Assembly: GCA_004194705.1 (NCBI GenBank)
Contig: SADC01000855.1
Location: 62,001-126,000 of the forward strand
DNA from: Ditylenchus dipsaci
Lineage: Eukaryota; Nematoda; Chromadorea; Rhabditida; Anguinidae
Direction of reading: 5' to 3'
DNA: 64,000 bases
Part shown: positions 44,301-55,605 of the stretch, piece after piece
Layout of the letters: every line of letters begins with the position of its first letter
How positions within the stretch are numbered: the first letter of the stretch is position 1
Made by a program: the position numbers and the translations under genes
Notes under the pieces: generated by a model
The model's database searches: none
What the model was told of the DNA's origin: nothing
What the model saw: the letters and a program-made list of their open reading frames with translations, nothing else

Positions 44301-47300
44301 ACAAAAGTGACAAAGCTTAGTGATAAGTTTAGTTCTAGAAATTTTTGGGTTCTTATCCTTTATGGCGACTACCTTTAAAATTACTTTTTTACCATTTTTC
44401 TTTAAAATTACTTTTTTACTGTTCATTTTCGTTCTGAAATCTTCTTTTCTGAAATCTTCTATTGTTGGTTTGAAATCAAATAAATGTTGTTAAATAATCA
44501 AATAATAAATCAAATAAATGTGACCAAATTTTAAAGGTAGTCGCTATAAAGGATAAGAACCAATTTTTGTGTCATATCATACGAAAAATTAAATTCTTTT
44601 TAAAAAACAAGGGAAACAAGCAAAAATCATGTTGTTGACACAATACAAAAAATAAATATTTTCGGCTAGAAAAAGCGATTGTCAAAAACATAATTTTAAA
44701 AATTGGCCTAGAAAAAAGTTACTGCTATTCTAAAAAGGCAGAATTACCTAATGTGCCATATAGATGGTTTTTGCAGAACCCTACCTGTAGCGGCACTGTG
44801 TGGCATAGGTATAGCAGCAGTAGTGTATGTAGCCATGAATGTGGCCTATTTTTCTGTCATGACTGTAGACGAGTTTGTGGCTTCAGATGCTGTGGCTGTG
44901 GTAAGCAAAGGTGGTTAAAGGCATACCAGTGCGTTACACCGAAAATTGAAGCGTGGACCAGCAATTTTTCAAAAATCGCCCTTGTTTTGACTCCTCTTAA
45001 CTTAAATCCGATATTTATGACCTTATCCTAACGGGTGAACCAAAAGTTTGGAGCGGATTTTCAAAGCCATATCTTTCATCAATGTTAAGATCATATATTT
45101 TTTCTTCTAATTCTTTTCTATAGCCCTACATCTCCTCTTTCAAATGGCATATTGAACTTAGCTTCATTATTTTAGATAAGTCACCATTCAGCTCCAAACA
45201 CTTGTGAGGTAATTTTGAAAAGTTTACAAGCGTTTTCATCACTTTCAGTGATCAAATGATTTATTGAATTTTAAGCATCACGAAAACATCTTATCATCAT
45301 GATGTAGCGCAGCTTAAGAGCTACGGAACCAATGTTACCGAATGGTTTTTAAAATCAGAGTGTTGATATATGGCTTTTTGGAAAAAATAAATTGCTTGAA
45401 AAAACGGCCAAAATCCAAGTTTTCCCGATTTTTACGGATTTTGACCATTTTTTAAACAATTTATGTTTTCCAAAAAGCCTTATCTAAACACTCTGATTTT
45501 AAAAAATCATTCAGTAACATTGGTTCCGTAGCTCTTAAGCTGCGCTACATCATGATGATAAGATGTTTTCGTGATGCTTAAAATTCAATAAATCATTTGA
45601 TCACTGAAAGTGATGAAAACGCTTGTAAACTTTTCAAAATTACCTCACAAGTGTTTGGAGCTGAATGGTGACTTATCTAAAATAATGAAGCTAAGTTCAA
45701 TATGCCATTTGAAAGAGGAGATGTAGGGCTATAGAAAAGAATTAGAAGAAAAAATATATGATCCCAACATTGATGAAAGATATGGATTTGAAAATCAGCT
45801 CCGAACTTTTGGTTCACCCGTTACTTTTAAAAGTAGGTAGAAAACTTTCGTCGGATAATGTAAAACGCTTATAGAAAATAGTCAAGAGAGAAAGAAATTG
45901 CTGGTCTCGCCTTCATTGCAGTGTAACGCACTGGTATGCCGCTTTAAGACCTGTCCAATATACTGGTGCTTGAATCGGTGACTAATTACAGTTTGTAGTC
46001 ATTATGTCTAATTCCAATGACTACAATCAGAGCCCAGACTCAAACCCCCCCTTTTATTGTGCACAGGCATTTAACACGGGAACGGCTGTACGTCCTGATG
46101 GTATGTCCTTGTGCAGAATTTCACGCTGAGCACGATGGTGAAAAAAAAATCGAAAAAAAAGTAACTCTACGGTGGTCAGCGGCCTTTGTGAACCATCAAT
46201 GTCACGACTTTTGCCTATGCCACTTCAAAGAGGTAAAGAATGCCACTGTTTTAATATATATTTTATATTTCATGTGCAAAAGAAAGCGCAGATTGCGAGC
46301 TTTCAAATGACATATTGTGAAGGTATTTATGACAATCATATGATAATTTTTTGGCTCATAGTAACCATTGTGTTTTTTTTCAAAAACGTTGTTCATACAA
46401 AAATATGTACAAATAAATGTGGAAACGCCGTTTTCAAATTTATCGTTGATACTGTTCGACAGAGCAAGAAAAACTGCACCAGATAGTGCTTTAAAGTAGC
46501 CTGCAATCAAGCTTTTCGAGTGTTTAGCAAAGGTTCAAAAGTAAATCCCAAAATGCATCTTGACCTGAAACTTCGATTTCGCTACATAAATCTGAAATTC
46601 TGACACCTGATTCGTGTTCAGTATGGTCGATTTACTTGGGAAACTGTTTTTCGATTATCACAATTAGGGTTGGGTAATTCTCCGGAGAAATACTTTCCGG
46701 GTAATTACCCGGGTAATTACCGGTAATTACCCGAAAAGCGGAGAAATACTATTTGCTGATACCTAAACCATCTGGATGGTACCCAAACCACCTGGATAGG
46801 GCCCAAACCATCTAGATGTTACCGAAACACCTGGATGTTACCCAAAACACCTGGATGGTACCCAAACCATCTGGATATCACCCAAAACACCTGGATGTTA
46901 CCCAAACCACCTGGATGGTACCCAAATCACATGGATGGTACCCAAACCCCCTGGATAGTACCCGAACCATCTGGATATCACCCAAAACACCTGGATGATA
47001 CCTAAACCACCTGGATGATACCTAAACCACCTGGATGTTACCTAAACCACCTGGATGATACCTAAACCACCTGGATGTTACCTAAACCACCTGGATGATA
47101 CCTAAACCAAAAAATTCCTTGCTGAGTAGGGTAGGTGGATTGGTTAATAGTTAATCCTAATAAGAGATGAATGGTTAGTGTCAATTGTGATATTTGTCGA
47201 CCATAATTGTCATAAAATTTCGTATGAAGAAAGCAATTGTACTTGCAAAATAAAAACATTCAAAAGATATCGGCATAAAATGAAGAAGATATCGCAGAAA

Positions 47301-50300
47301 AATAAAATAATGAAAAAATGTATCAGCTGGGAGTCGAACCTTCGACATTAAAAAGGAGACCAGTAGTGTAAAGGAAAAGCATGGCTCAAGCGAGAAGTGA
47401 TTCCTGCTTGAGCCGGTATGGTACCCAAATCACCTGGATAGTGCCTAAACCATCTAGATGTTACCCGAAACACCTGGATACTAAAAAATAGTATTTCTCC
47501 GATTTTTCTTTACGGAGAAATACTTAGTATTTCTCCGGGTAATTACCCGGGTAATTACCCGGAGAATTACCCGGGTAATTACCCATCACTCAACCCTAAT
47601 CACAATCATTGTCAAATTTCAAATTCCGCTCGAGACAAAAATTATTTAAATTCAAAATTTTTCAAATTTCAAATAATTTTTGTCTCGAGCGGAATTTGAA
47701 ATTTGACAATGATTGTGATAATCAAAAAACAGTTTCTTAAGTAAATCGACCATGCTGAACACGAATTCGGTGTTAGAATTTCAGATTTATGTAGCAAAAT
47801 TGAAGTTTCAGGTCAAGATGCCTTTTGGCTATACTTTTGAACCTTTGCTAAACACTCGAAAAGCTCGATGGCAGGCTACTTTAAAGCACTATCTGGTGCA
47901 GTTTTTCTTGTTCTATCGAACAGTATCAACCATAAATTTAAAAACGGCGTGTCCACATTTATTTGTACATATTTTTGTATGAACAACGTTTTTGAAAAAA
48001 AAGCACAATGGTTTCTATGAGCCAAAAAATTATCATATGATTGTCATAAATGGTTCACAAAGGCCGCTGACCACCGTAGAGTTACTTTTTCAATTTTTTT
48101 TCACCATCGTGCTCAGCGTGAAATTCTGCACAAGGACATACCATCAGGACGTACAGCCGTTCCCGTGTTAAGGCCCATTCCAAATGAAAGCAAAACCACA
48201 GCTAAATGTTCACATGTTTTCGGCATTGTATTTTCGACCTACTTGTTGAAGACTGCTCTCAAGCAAATTACCACCCATTTTGCAGATCGTCTCACTGGCT
48301 ACAGAATGAGTAGTAAATTGCTAGGGGAGGGGAGAGCCATTTAGGTTTGATAATTCGGGCTCTGTGGCGCAGTGGGTGAGCGGGCCCTATCCAACAAAGG
48401 GGGTTTTTCGCCTTGGTCCCCCCTGTTGTTTTTTTGTCATATTCTAGGATTCAGGCATAGGCAAGGGTAGGCCAGCGTAATCTAGGACGGACTCAAACAT
48501 ATCTTAGACTCATTTTTAAGTCACTCCTAACATACTCTGCCTTATCTTTGTCTAAGCCGGAGCCTAAAAAATAACTAAAAATATTCAACAGGGGGACCAA
48601 GGCAACCCCCTCTCCTTTGTTGGATAAGGCTGGGTGAGCTTTTGTGTTTTCTGGCCCAAATCGTGCGCAGGTTTGATCCCAATATGTTTCATCCTATTTA
48701 TTTTGGCTTTTTGACCAATTTTATATTCAAACATTTTAGCGCCAGGTTTGAGATCAGCGACCCCAATTTCTTCTAGACGTTGGTCAAAAAACCCAAAGTG
48801 CACGCATGCGGGATCGCACTATTTTGGGCCATGAAACATAAACACTTATCCACTGCACCACCGAATCCGAATTTTCTAGCCTAAATGGCTTCCCCCCCTT
48901 GATTCTCAATTTTTGAGAATCAAATAAAAATTTGAAAAATATTCTCATCCACGGCCAGCATGCCCCTTGAAAAGTAAAAAACACAATGCCAAAAATATGT
49001 GAACCCGTGCCTGTGGCTTTTGCTGTCATTATGAATGGGCTTTTAGACCTACTAATTCAATACCATTGTACTATTTGGCTTTAGAAATTTGCAGAGTATA
49101 CTCTGGGCCAATTTAGCTATGTAATTCCATTTCTTATTGCACTACTTTTGCTAGGCAATCTCAACACAACTATTTTCGGATGCAGCAGGTATGTTTTTTT
49201 TAATTGAAGTTTGATGTCTGTGTTATTGTGTTAAATAAAATGTTTGACTAGGTACTTGTTTGCGGGAGCCAAGAAGAATGTCGTTCCTAGTATGGTCAAA
49301 TGTGTGCATGAAGAGTCAATGAGTCCTAGAGCAGCTATAATTGTGGAGGTAGTCCTTTTTGTGGTGAATATCATAGTGTGGTTTACAGTGTTCGGAATTT
49401 TTAATTTCATCATATTTTAATTTGATCGTCCTCGTACTTCGTACCAAAAAATTTCGGGCCTCGTACTTCGTACTTGTCCTCGTACCGGCTTTTTGAAATC
49501 GGTCGTACTCGTCTTCGTTCTTGTCTTTTTCTCGTCCTTAATCTTTGTACTCGTACTTTACTCGTACTTTCTACTCAAATGCAAAAAAAGCAATTTTTTA
49601 TTGAATTTTTTTAAATTTTTGCTTAAATGCTTATATGGTCTTGTTAAATAATAACAGAAGCCGACAACAAAAGCATTCCTCAAGGTAATTTCTAATAATC
49701 AAATTAGAGGCTTTGCTTGGAATTTCTGTTGCTTTTGACCAGCAGTCAATGCTTTTTTCGGGGATGACGATAAAGTGGCTCAACGAGTTGTCAATGATTA
49801 CTTGAAGAGAATAGTCGAAGAATTAGCAAAGGGAGAAAAAATATCGAATAAATCATTGAATGAGCAAATCAAAAATTGCTTAAATAATGCTTAAAGGGCC
49901 ATTGCCACCTGTTTTGAATTGTCCCCCGCCAATTCAATTTTTTGCCTAATCATTAAACTTCTGTACGAATTTTTCAACTTGCTTTTTTACAAAACAAGGC
50001 CTAGAATTTTATTTTAGGCACAGTCGAACCTCGATAAGCCGACACCCCAAGGGACCGAACTCAGGGTGTCGGCTTATCGAGGTGTCGTCTTATCGGGGTG
50101 TCGTTTTCCTTAAAGTGTCGAGTACCTGGCCAAATCAGGTGTCGACAAGGTGTCGGCTTATCGAGGTGTCGGCTTATCGGGGTATCGGCTTATCGAGGTT
50201 CAACTGTACTTGTAAATTTTGAGACTCGTACTTTGTCTTCGTTCCCGTACCACATTTTTGGAGCTGCTCGTACTGTGTCCTCGTCGTCGTAGTACGAGGA

Positions 50301-53300
50301 TCAAGATGACAGACGAGGACGAGTTCCCACACTAGTGGTTTACTATCTTAAAATTGCAAAAAGTGAAATTTGGCTTCGTCAGTTCTTTTCGGAAAATAAA
50401 AAAGAAAGAGAAAAGAAAACTGAGACTTGTGGCTGTCATTTGAACACTTAACACCAGCAATAAGTCATTAAAATCAGAACTAATCCCCATTTCCAAAAAA
50501 TCTACCAAAATTTCTGGAAATAAAAATTTTAAACTTTAGCGTGTAGGGAAATACCGAATACTGATCGTTTTGCGAAGGTCTCACGCGGGTCAGAAAGCCC
50601 AGACTCTGAACTTTCAGATTTATTGATGGTTTGTCGAATTTCGGAATTTTTTTCACTAAAAATCATTGAAATTAAAAAAGGCTCAAATCGAAAGCACCCG
50701 TCAAAATCATTATATCTCCCGTCAAATTTTTAAAAATGCTCCTTCTCAGTGTATACTTTTCAAATTTTTTATTTTTTTGCAATAGCATGTAGCCCTGAAT
50801 CTCTAGTTTCTGATAAGCTATTTATTAGCTCGATACAATTTTAAAAAGTGGGAGAACGATTCATTTGAAAAAAAGGTGTAGTTTTGAAAAAACTCAATTT
50901 TTCTCCTCTTTTTCAAATTGTATCAAGCTAGTAAAAAACTGGCGCTACTGGCTTATACCCCCCCCCCCAAAAACAGCTACTTTCTTATACCCCCCCCCCA
51001 ATCCTCGGACCTACTGGCTTATACCCCCCCTCCAAAAATCAAGTTTTTTCAGAGTGTCTGAAAATCATTTTTAAGTAATAATTTTGTCGTAAAAAGGCTA
51101 GAAAAGCAATTTAAAAGGGATTATGGGCTGTATTGGGAGGGGAAGGGACAAAACAGGGGCCACTTCTAAAGTGCCTATAAGTACCAAAGAGTATTGATTC
51201 TCTAAGCAGTAAAGGCGCTTTCAAACCCAGCCACTTGTGGTGCACGTGAAAGTATAAGTACTCGAGCTGATCAGACCGATCAGCCGGGTGGATCCTCATG
51301 GTTGTCCTTTAACTTTTGGATGGCTGAGCCTCTGGCTTGTAGCCCCAGGCCTGAAGAGGGGGAAACCCTTTTCGGCGAAAAATCAAAGATGTTGAACATA
51401 GTTTTGAATACCGGGGCCTACCGCATAAAAAAAACTCTGGTATGCATGTTTTTTCATGCATCCAGAGGCACTTTTGAGTGATTTGTGTCTAAGGTATGTG
51501 GGTGTGCGCATCTCAACTCCAAGCCCCCAAACCCCCGTCCCGAAAAGGGCTTGAGAGTTAGAGATGCGCGCACTCACTTACCTTAGACATGAGTGCGAGA
51601 AGTACTCTTGATCATAAAATGCATATAGAGTCTCTTTTGGCCACGACCCATGTTGAAAACATGGTAAGACAGCCGAAGAATGGCCAAAAAGAAATTGACT
51701 AAAAAGTGGCCCCCTATTGTTCCCTTCCTCTCCCAATACAGCCCATAATCCCTTTTAAATTGCTTTTCTAGCCTTTTTACGACAAAATTTTTACTTAAAA
51801 ATGATTTTTAGATACTCTGAAAAAACTTGATTTGGGGGGGGGGTGTATAAGCCAGTAGCGTCAAAAAACTTATCAGAAACTAGAGATTTAGGGCTACATG
51901 CTAATGCAAAAAAATAAAAAATATGAAAAGTATACACTGAGAAGGAGAACTTTAAAAATTTGACGGGAGATTTAATGTTTTTGACGGGTATTTTCAGGTA
52001 CAGCCATTAAAAAAACCTTTATTTTAGGCAAAAATAAAAATTCTGAAATTTAGCTGGAATGGGGATAATAATGGCTCTGCCTTTTTGCTCTCAACAATCG
52101 CCATGTAGGGCTGATCCTTAGCTTTCTTTTAATCCTATATATGCCCGTTTGCATAATTTTCATAATTTAATTGAGCATCCAGTTTATCGAAAATAAAGAA
52201 ATTTCAAAACAATTCTTACTTTTATCCTGAAGTTAAAAAAGGGGTTTTTCGCAATTTTCGGGATTGTGACTCACTGTGGTGACTGATTTAGCGATTAATA
52301 TGCAACAGATGTAACATTGATAAAAAAAATCATAAAATTTGAAAAAATCCACAAAAAAGTTTCACATAAATAAAAAATTGTGTATGATATTTGTCGTGGC
52401 AGGAAAATAGCCTTTTCACGATTTTTGAAATATGACACGCCGTGACCCGAGGGGAAAGCTCTGCATCAACCTTTCAGAAACCCATGCTTACGAATGGGTT
52501 TCAAAAATATTTATTTATACATACTACAGTGAAGTTTTTTAGTGGGTTTCACTATTCAAAAAAAAGACGCTAGTATGGAAACTCTATAATAGAATATCCC
52601 CCCCCCCCTCCTTCTCACCATAAATTTTTTTAACAAACCTGAGCCTAAGCCTAAAAAAGATTAGTTTGCAGTTGTTTGCGGCAGTGTCCATATCGTTTAT
52701 GGGTGACCTAGACCATCTGATTGGCTACATGTCCTTTGCTATGTGGATGCAACGTGCCTGCTCTCAATGTGCCCTGCTTTATATGCGTTTTATGGACTGG
52801 CCATTTCCTAAAGATGCCTTTCGAACACCTATATTCCTGCCTATAATCTTTCTTATAATCTGTGTATGCCTACTAGTAGTCCCTGCCAGGAATGTGAGCT
52901 ATTAACAGAATTGTGGAATTATAAAAAAACTATTTTTTACATTATTTTTCAGGATCCTCACATTGCAATATATGGTGGTTCAGCTGTGGGCGCTGGTTTA
53001 CTCATCTACTTCATTTTTGTGTATCCAAATTGCAAACCAAGCATATTTCACCAAATCAATGGTTGGTTTTTTTAAATAGTTAAATAAATCATTTTAGGAC
53101 ACAGTACAATTTATGGTGGTTGTTATAATTTTTAACTTTCATATAAAGTTGCCCACTTTTAGACACAAAATATTTTATTCTGAGACTATAGAGACACTGA
53201 AATTTTTTCTGGATCTCAAATCATATTTTTTTCATTATCGGTGTCTGAAATACGACTACAGTAACAATCAAAATATCCCCGGATAAAATCCGTAGTGACA

Positions 53301-54502
53301 ATCAAATATCTGCGGATATTTATCTGTATCCGCAGATATTATCCTTAGCCTGGTCGGGGCAGGATAAATCGGCGGATAAATTTTTTTCTCATGTTTTCTA
53401 AATCTATCTTACTATCCAAAGACGCGTGAATACGTTTGAATAGGCGTGGTATACTACTAAAGAGGAAGTTCTGTTCAAAAAGCAACGTATTAGTTGTGTT
53501 TTTGCTGCATTAATTTTTTTCTTCAAAAAGTGTTCAAAATGATTATTTTATCGGTTTAGCACAAAGAAAATGCTTAGCAATAATTAAAATAGAATTCCGA
53601 AAAAAAAAATCCAGGAGAAAGTTATATTTTGGATTTCGACATAACATTTTGAGAAAGAACCTTTGCGATTTCTAAAAGTAATTTTTTTTAAAAAGTATTT
53701 TACATCCCTGTGTTAGACTAATTGTAGAAATTATAAAAGAATTAGACAGATTTGAGGGAACACTTGTGAACAACTCTTCGAAAAAAGTGGTGCGGTTTTT
53801 TATACGCGGAGATAAATATTTTATCCGTATCTGCAGATTTTATCCGTTGATTGTTACTACCACCCCAGTAGACTATTCGATAGTGTACACCACTCAAGTT
53901 TGTTACAGAGTTGGATCCGACGATTGTGACAAAATACTTCAAAAATAGAGGTAAAAATAGCCGGGCCCTATCACAAAAGAACTTGAGAAGATGGCAAATT
54001 ATCAATACGTTAATGTTTTTTTTATTTTCCGAAAATTTTAAATTTCAAAATTTATGTTTGAGTTTTACTCCTGTACACTGGTCTGCCCTGAGCCTAAGCT
54101 TAGTTGGCCAAATTTTTTTAAGAAATACAGTCCACTCTCGATACAGTGTAGCTCGCGGGGATCGGAAAAATATACACTATATCGAGGGTTACACTGTAAG
54201 TCAGTTTGGCTAAGAGCTGACTAAATGAGGTTGAAAACATATACACTGTATCGAGATCTACACTATATCGAAGGTACACTGTATCGAGAGTTGACTGTAC
54301 TAAAAATGCATCAGACCTTGATAAAACATTGAACAAAAAATGGACTTTGTTTTGAACAGTTGAACTTTTGAATTGGCGGAAAATGAAAAAAAATCCACAT
54401 AAACCTTCTTTTATCGCTGTCCCTTTTATAGAATCATCAGTAATAGCTACTCAACTGGCTCTGAATGTAGTTCCTACGACGGATAGTGATGAAGAAGCAT
54501 AA
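41393..54502 (+). CDS. SLC7-family amino-acid transporter light chain
   Basis: Twelve-helix plasma-membrane exchanger of the heteromeric amino-acid transporter (LAT) type. Exons: 41393-41477, 41535-41582, 41644-41770, 43634-43808, 43858-43989, 44112-44256, 44777-44900, 49085-49188, 49252-49348, 52672-52893, 52953-53061 and 54432-54502; all junctions are GT-AG and in phase. The product is about 479 residues after one added base, matching the family. Landmarks: CLGDIVGSG|IFVSPTAIL (unwound helix 1 substrate site), GALVYVELGT, YPTILAIQTLTFGEYV, a Cys (KMLCIED) where light chains bond to the 4F2hc/rBAT heavy chain, YNGWDILNFGTEEIENP, ALLLLGNLNTTIFG, YMSFAMWMQR. A frame break at GGG 43716-43718 needs one base. 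The ATG lies 5 nt after a TTTTTCAG acceptor. The stop codon overlaps the AATAAA. Introns of 49-61 nt alternate with ones of 1.9, 4.2 and 3.3 kb full of elements. Confidence 0.93.
41813..42176. mobile_element. Foldback MITE in SLC7 intron
   Basis: Ends ATGGTGGACTGTAAATTCAA and TTGAATTCACAGTCCACCAT. Inner pair TTGAAAAAAGTCAACAATCCTC / GAGGATTGTTGACTTTTTTTC near 41960-42025. A small hairpin CAAGGCC..GGCCTTG follows at 42180-42245. (Quoted in short pieces.). Confidence 0.75.
42608..42762. mobile_element. TTAA-flanked MITE, ends AGGACCATGAAACTTG
   Basis: TTAA at 42604-42607 and 42763-42766. Ends AGGACCATGAAACTTGGTAA and TTATCAAGTTTCATGGTCCT. A 155-bp element in an SLC7 intron; a relative is at 57372-57562. 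Confidence 0.88.
43160..43600. repeat. Two diverged CCGTATTTCCTC-type MITE copies
   Basis: TAGAGGAAATACGG (about 43282-43296) closes one copy that begins near 43163; TACCGTATTTCCTCTAATTA (43332) opens a second that ends near 43585. Internal GTTAAGCACCCAAAAATCT matches the other members. Confidence 0.6.
44919..45943. mobile_element. TTAA-flanked MITE carrying a nested palindrome
   Basis: TTAA at 44915-44918 and 45944-45947; ends AGGCATACCAGTGCGTTACA and TGTAACGCACTGGTATGCCG. It begins only 14 nt after the SLC7 exon donor at 44900. Confidence 0.88.
45031..45821. mobile_element. Nested TA-flanked palindrome, ends ACGGGTGAACCAAAAG
   Basis: 791 bp; TA at 45029-45030 and 45822-45823. Arms of about 390 bp meet near 45430. 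Sibling of 31912-32699 (788 bp). The empty target is visible in the related MITE at 28798-29032. Confidence 0.9.
46665..47598. mobile_element. hAT-type non-autonomous element with GGTAATTACCC ends
   Basis: Ends TAGGGTTGGGTAATTCTCCG and GGTAATTACCCATCACTCAACCCTA (partly quoted) flanked by the exact 8-bp duplication ATCACAAT (46657-46664 and 47599-47606). Inside is an array of about 20-bp CCTGGATGGTACCCAAACCA units (46755-47110 and 47420-47480) and a tRNA-like fragment with GGTTCGACTCC on the minus strand at about 47325-47400. Confidence 0.9.
46755..47115 (+). repeat. Tandem array, 20-bp unit CCTGGATGGTACCCAAACCA
   Basis: About eighteen copies with TG/TGT/ATA variants at one position, interior to the hAT element. 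The short open frame across it has no other support. Confidence 0.85.
48360..48690 (+). repeat. tRNA-derived SINE split by a small palindromic MITE
   Basis: GGGCTCTGTGGCGCAGTGGG (A-box-like) at 48359 and CAGGTTTGATCCC (B-box-like) at about 48669 are separated by an insertion (about 48395-48628). Its ends are CTATCCAACAAAGGGGG and CCTTTGTTGGATAAGG, with inner GCCTTGGTCCCCCCTGTTG / CAACAGGGGGACCAAGGC. Confidence 0.6.
49425..50335. mobile_element. Element with CTCGTACTTCGTAC repeats and a coding remnant
   Basis: The left end repeats CCTCGTACTTCGTAC; the right end repeats CTCGTACTGTGTCCTCGTC and mirrors it. Inside, 49750-49893 is open on the plus strand (DDDKVAQRVVNDYLKRI, then LAKGEKISNKSL, stop). 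It is preceded by a GT..AG stretch of 55 nt, so it looks like the last exon of an element-encoded or captured gene. A truncated TTAA-group MITE (from 49891) and the pogo-like 50021-50206 are inserted in it. Confidence 0.55.
50021..50206. mobile_element. Short pogo/Tigger-like MITE with GTCGGCTTATCGAGG repeats
   Basis: Ends CAGTCGAACCTCGATAAGCC and TATCGAGGTTCAACTG; the interior has five GTCGGCTTATCGAGGT-like units. Confidence 0.8.
50683..52007. mobile_element. Foldback element with hairpin core, ends GGCTCAAATCGAAAGCACCC
   Basis: Left GGCTCAAATCGAAAGCACCC and right GGGTATTTTCAGGTACAGCC, the same end type as 18979-19630. Subterminal CTTCTCAGTGTATACTTTTC / AAAAGTATACACTGAGAAGG. The centre holds a reverse hairpin core (51385-51640) between poly-C-family modules (51115-51170, 51705-51770). 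It lies in the SLC7 intron before the 52672 exon. Confidence 0.85.
53272..53868. mobile_element. Element with TATCCGCGGATA-type ends
   Basis: Left CAGTAACAATCAAAATATCC then ATCTGCGGATATTTATC; right GATAAATATTTTATCCGTAT, GATTTTATCCGTTGATTGTTACT. In the last SLC7 intron. Confidence 0.6.
54128..54297. mobile_element. Pogo/Tigger-like MITE, ends CAGTCCACTCTCGATACAGT
   Basis: TA at 54126-54127 and 54298-54299; the right end is TGTATCGAGAGTTGACTG. Internal CACTATATCGAGG units. 170 bp, a relative of 7258-7683. Confidence 0.88.
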
Positions 54503-54507
54503 ATAAA
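54502..54507 (+). terminator. Poly(A) signal overlapping the SLC7 stop codon
   Basis: AATAAA whose first A is the last base of the TAA stop (54500-54502). No other AATAAA lies between here and the hAT element that starts 29 bp further on. Confidence 0.7.
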
Positions 54508-54724
54508 CATCTTTTTAGTTGTATAGAGTGTATACTAGGGTCGGGCAATGGGCATATGCCCGGACATATGTCCGGGCATTTATTATAAAATGCCTGACTC
54601 TATAATTTCGGGCATTTCCCTCTCGTATATTTTTGAGAATTGGTAGTCCCCAAAAGGTTCAAAGGACAATTCGTGGCAATATTTTTGTAAATTTATTTGG
54701 TACTTTTCAATAAAAGTGCCATTT

Positions 54725-55605
54725 TAAGCTAAATAGTTGGTTGCAGTTTCGAATCCCCCTCCCCCACGGGGAGTGATCAAACGGAGGAGATAACATCATA
54801 TTCGTGTTTTTCGACCCGATTTCCTGAGAAAGCCGGCTGTTTTTTATTTCTGAAGAAAAAAAATTTTTTCGATCCACAGGGGGGTATCATGGTTTTTTAG
54901 TCAAAATTTCGAAAATTTGAATTGGCACCTATTGTATTTTAAAGGGATTAAGGGCTGTATTGGGAGGGGAAGGGAATAAAAGGGGGCCACTTTTATGCGA
55001 AAATCAAAATAAAATTAAAGAATTGTGTTTTTGGCTGCTTTACCATGTTTTTCAACTTGGGCCGTGGCAAAAATAGACTCTATATGCATTTTATGGTCAA
55101 GAGTACTTCTCAAAATCATGTCTAAGGTAAGTGAGTGCGCGCATCTCTAACTCTCAAGCCCCCTGCGCCCCCGAAAGGGGCGCAGGGGGCTTGAGGGCTT
55201 GGAGTTGAGATGCGCACACCCACATACCTTAGACACAAATCACTCGAAAGTGACTCTGGACGCATGAAAAAGCATGCATACCAGAGTTTATTTATGCAGT
55301 AGGCCCCAGTATTCAAAACTATGTTCAACATCTTCTTGTTAGTAGGCGCTGTGTGATTAGTGGCCCTTTTTTTCCCTTCCCCTCCCAATACAGCCCTTAA
55401 TCCCTTTAAAATTCAAAAGGCGCCAATTCAAATTTTTGAAATTTTGACTAAAAACCATGATACCCCCCCCCTGTGGATCGAAAAAAAATTTTTTCTTCAG
55501 AAATAAAAAAACAGCCGGCTTTCTCAGGAAATCGGGGTCGAAAAACACGAATATGATGTTATCTCCTCCGTTTGATCACTCCCCGTGGGGGGAGGGTTCT
55601 GAACT
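54725..55605. mobile_element. Most complete modular foldback (two poly-C arms, hairpin core)
   Basis: Mirror-image ends: CCCACGGGGAGTGATCAAAC and GTTTGATCACTCCCCGTGGG. Arms include AAAGCCGGCTGTTTTTT / AACAGCCGGCTTTCTCAG, poly-C/G runs and GGGCTGTATTGGGAGGGGAA / CCCTTCCCCTCCCAATACAG. The core at 55110-55235 has a hairpin with CCTGCGCCCCCGAAAGGGGCGCAGGG at its tip (quoted in part elsewhere). This copy defines the family that other fragments belong to. Confidence 0.85.

Larger units (their letters stand above)
46075..48167. mobile_element. TTAA-flanked palindrome carrying a hAT element
   Basis: TTAA at 46071-46074 and 48168-48171; ends CACGGGAACGGCTGTACGTC and GACGTACAGCCGTTCCCGTG. Arms of about 590 bp meet near 47660 around CAAATTTCAAATAATTTTTG. 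It includes GTGTTCAGTATGGTCGATTT as in 35478-37194. Open frames of about 100 residues on both strands are arm translations. Confidence 0.88.

Noticed and set aside
46017..46510. Open frames of about 100 residues on both strands
   Set aside because: They lie in the arm of the palindrome 46075-48167 and show no conserved protein features.
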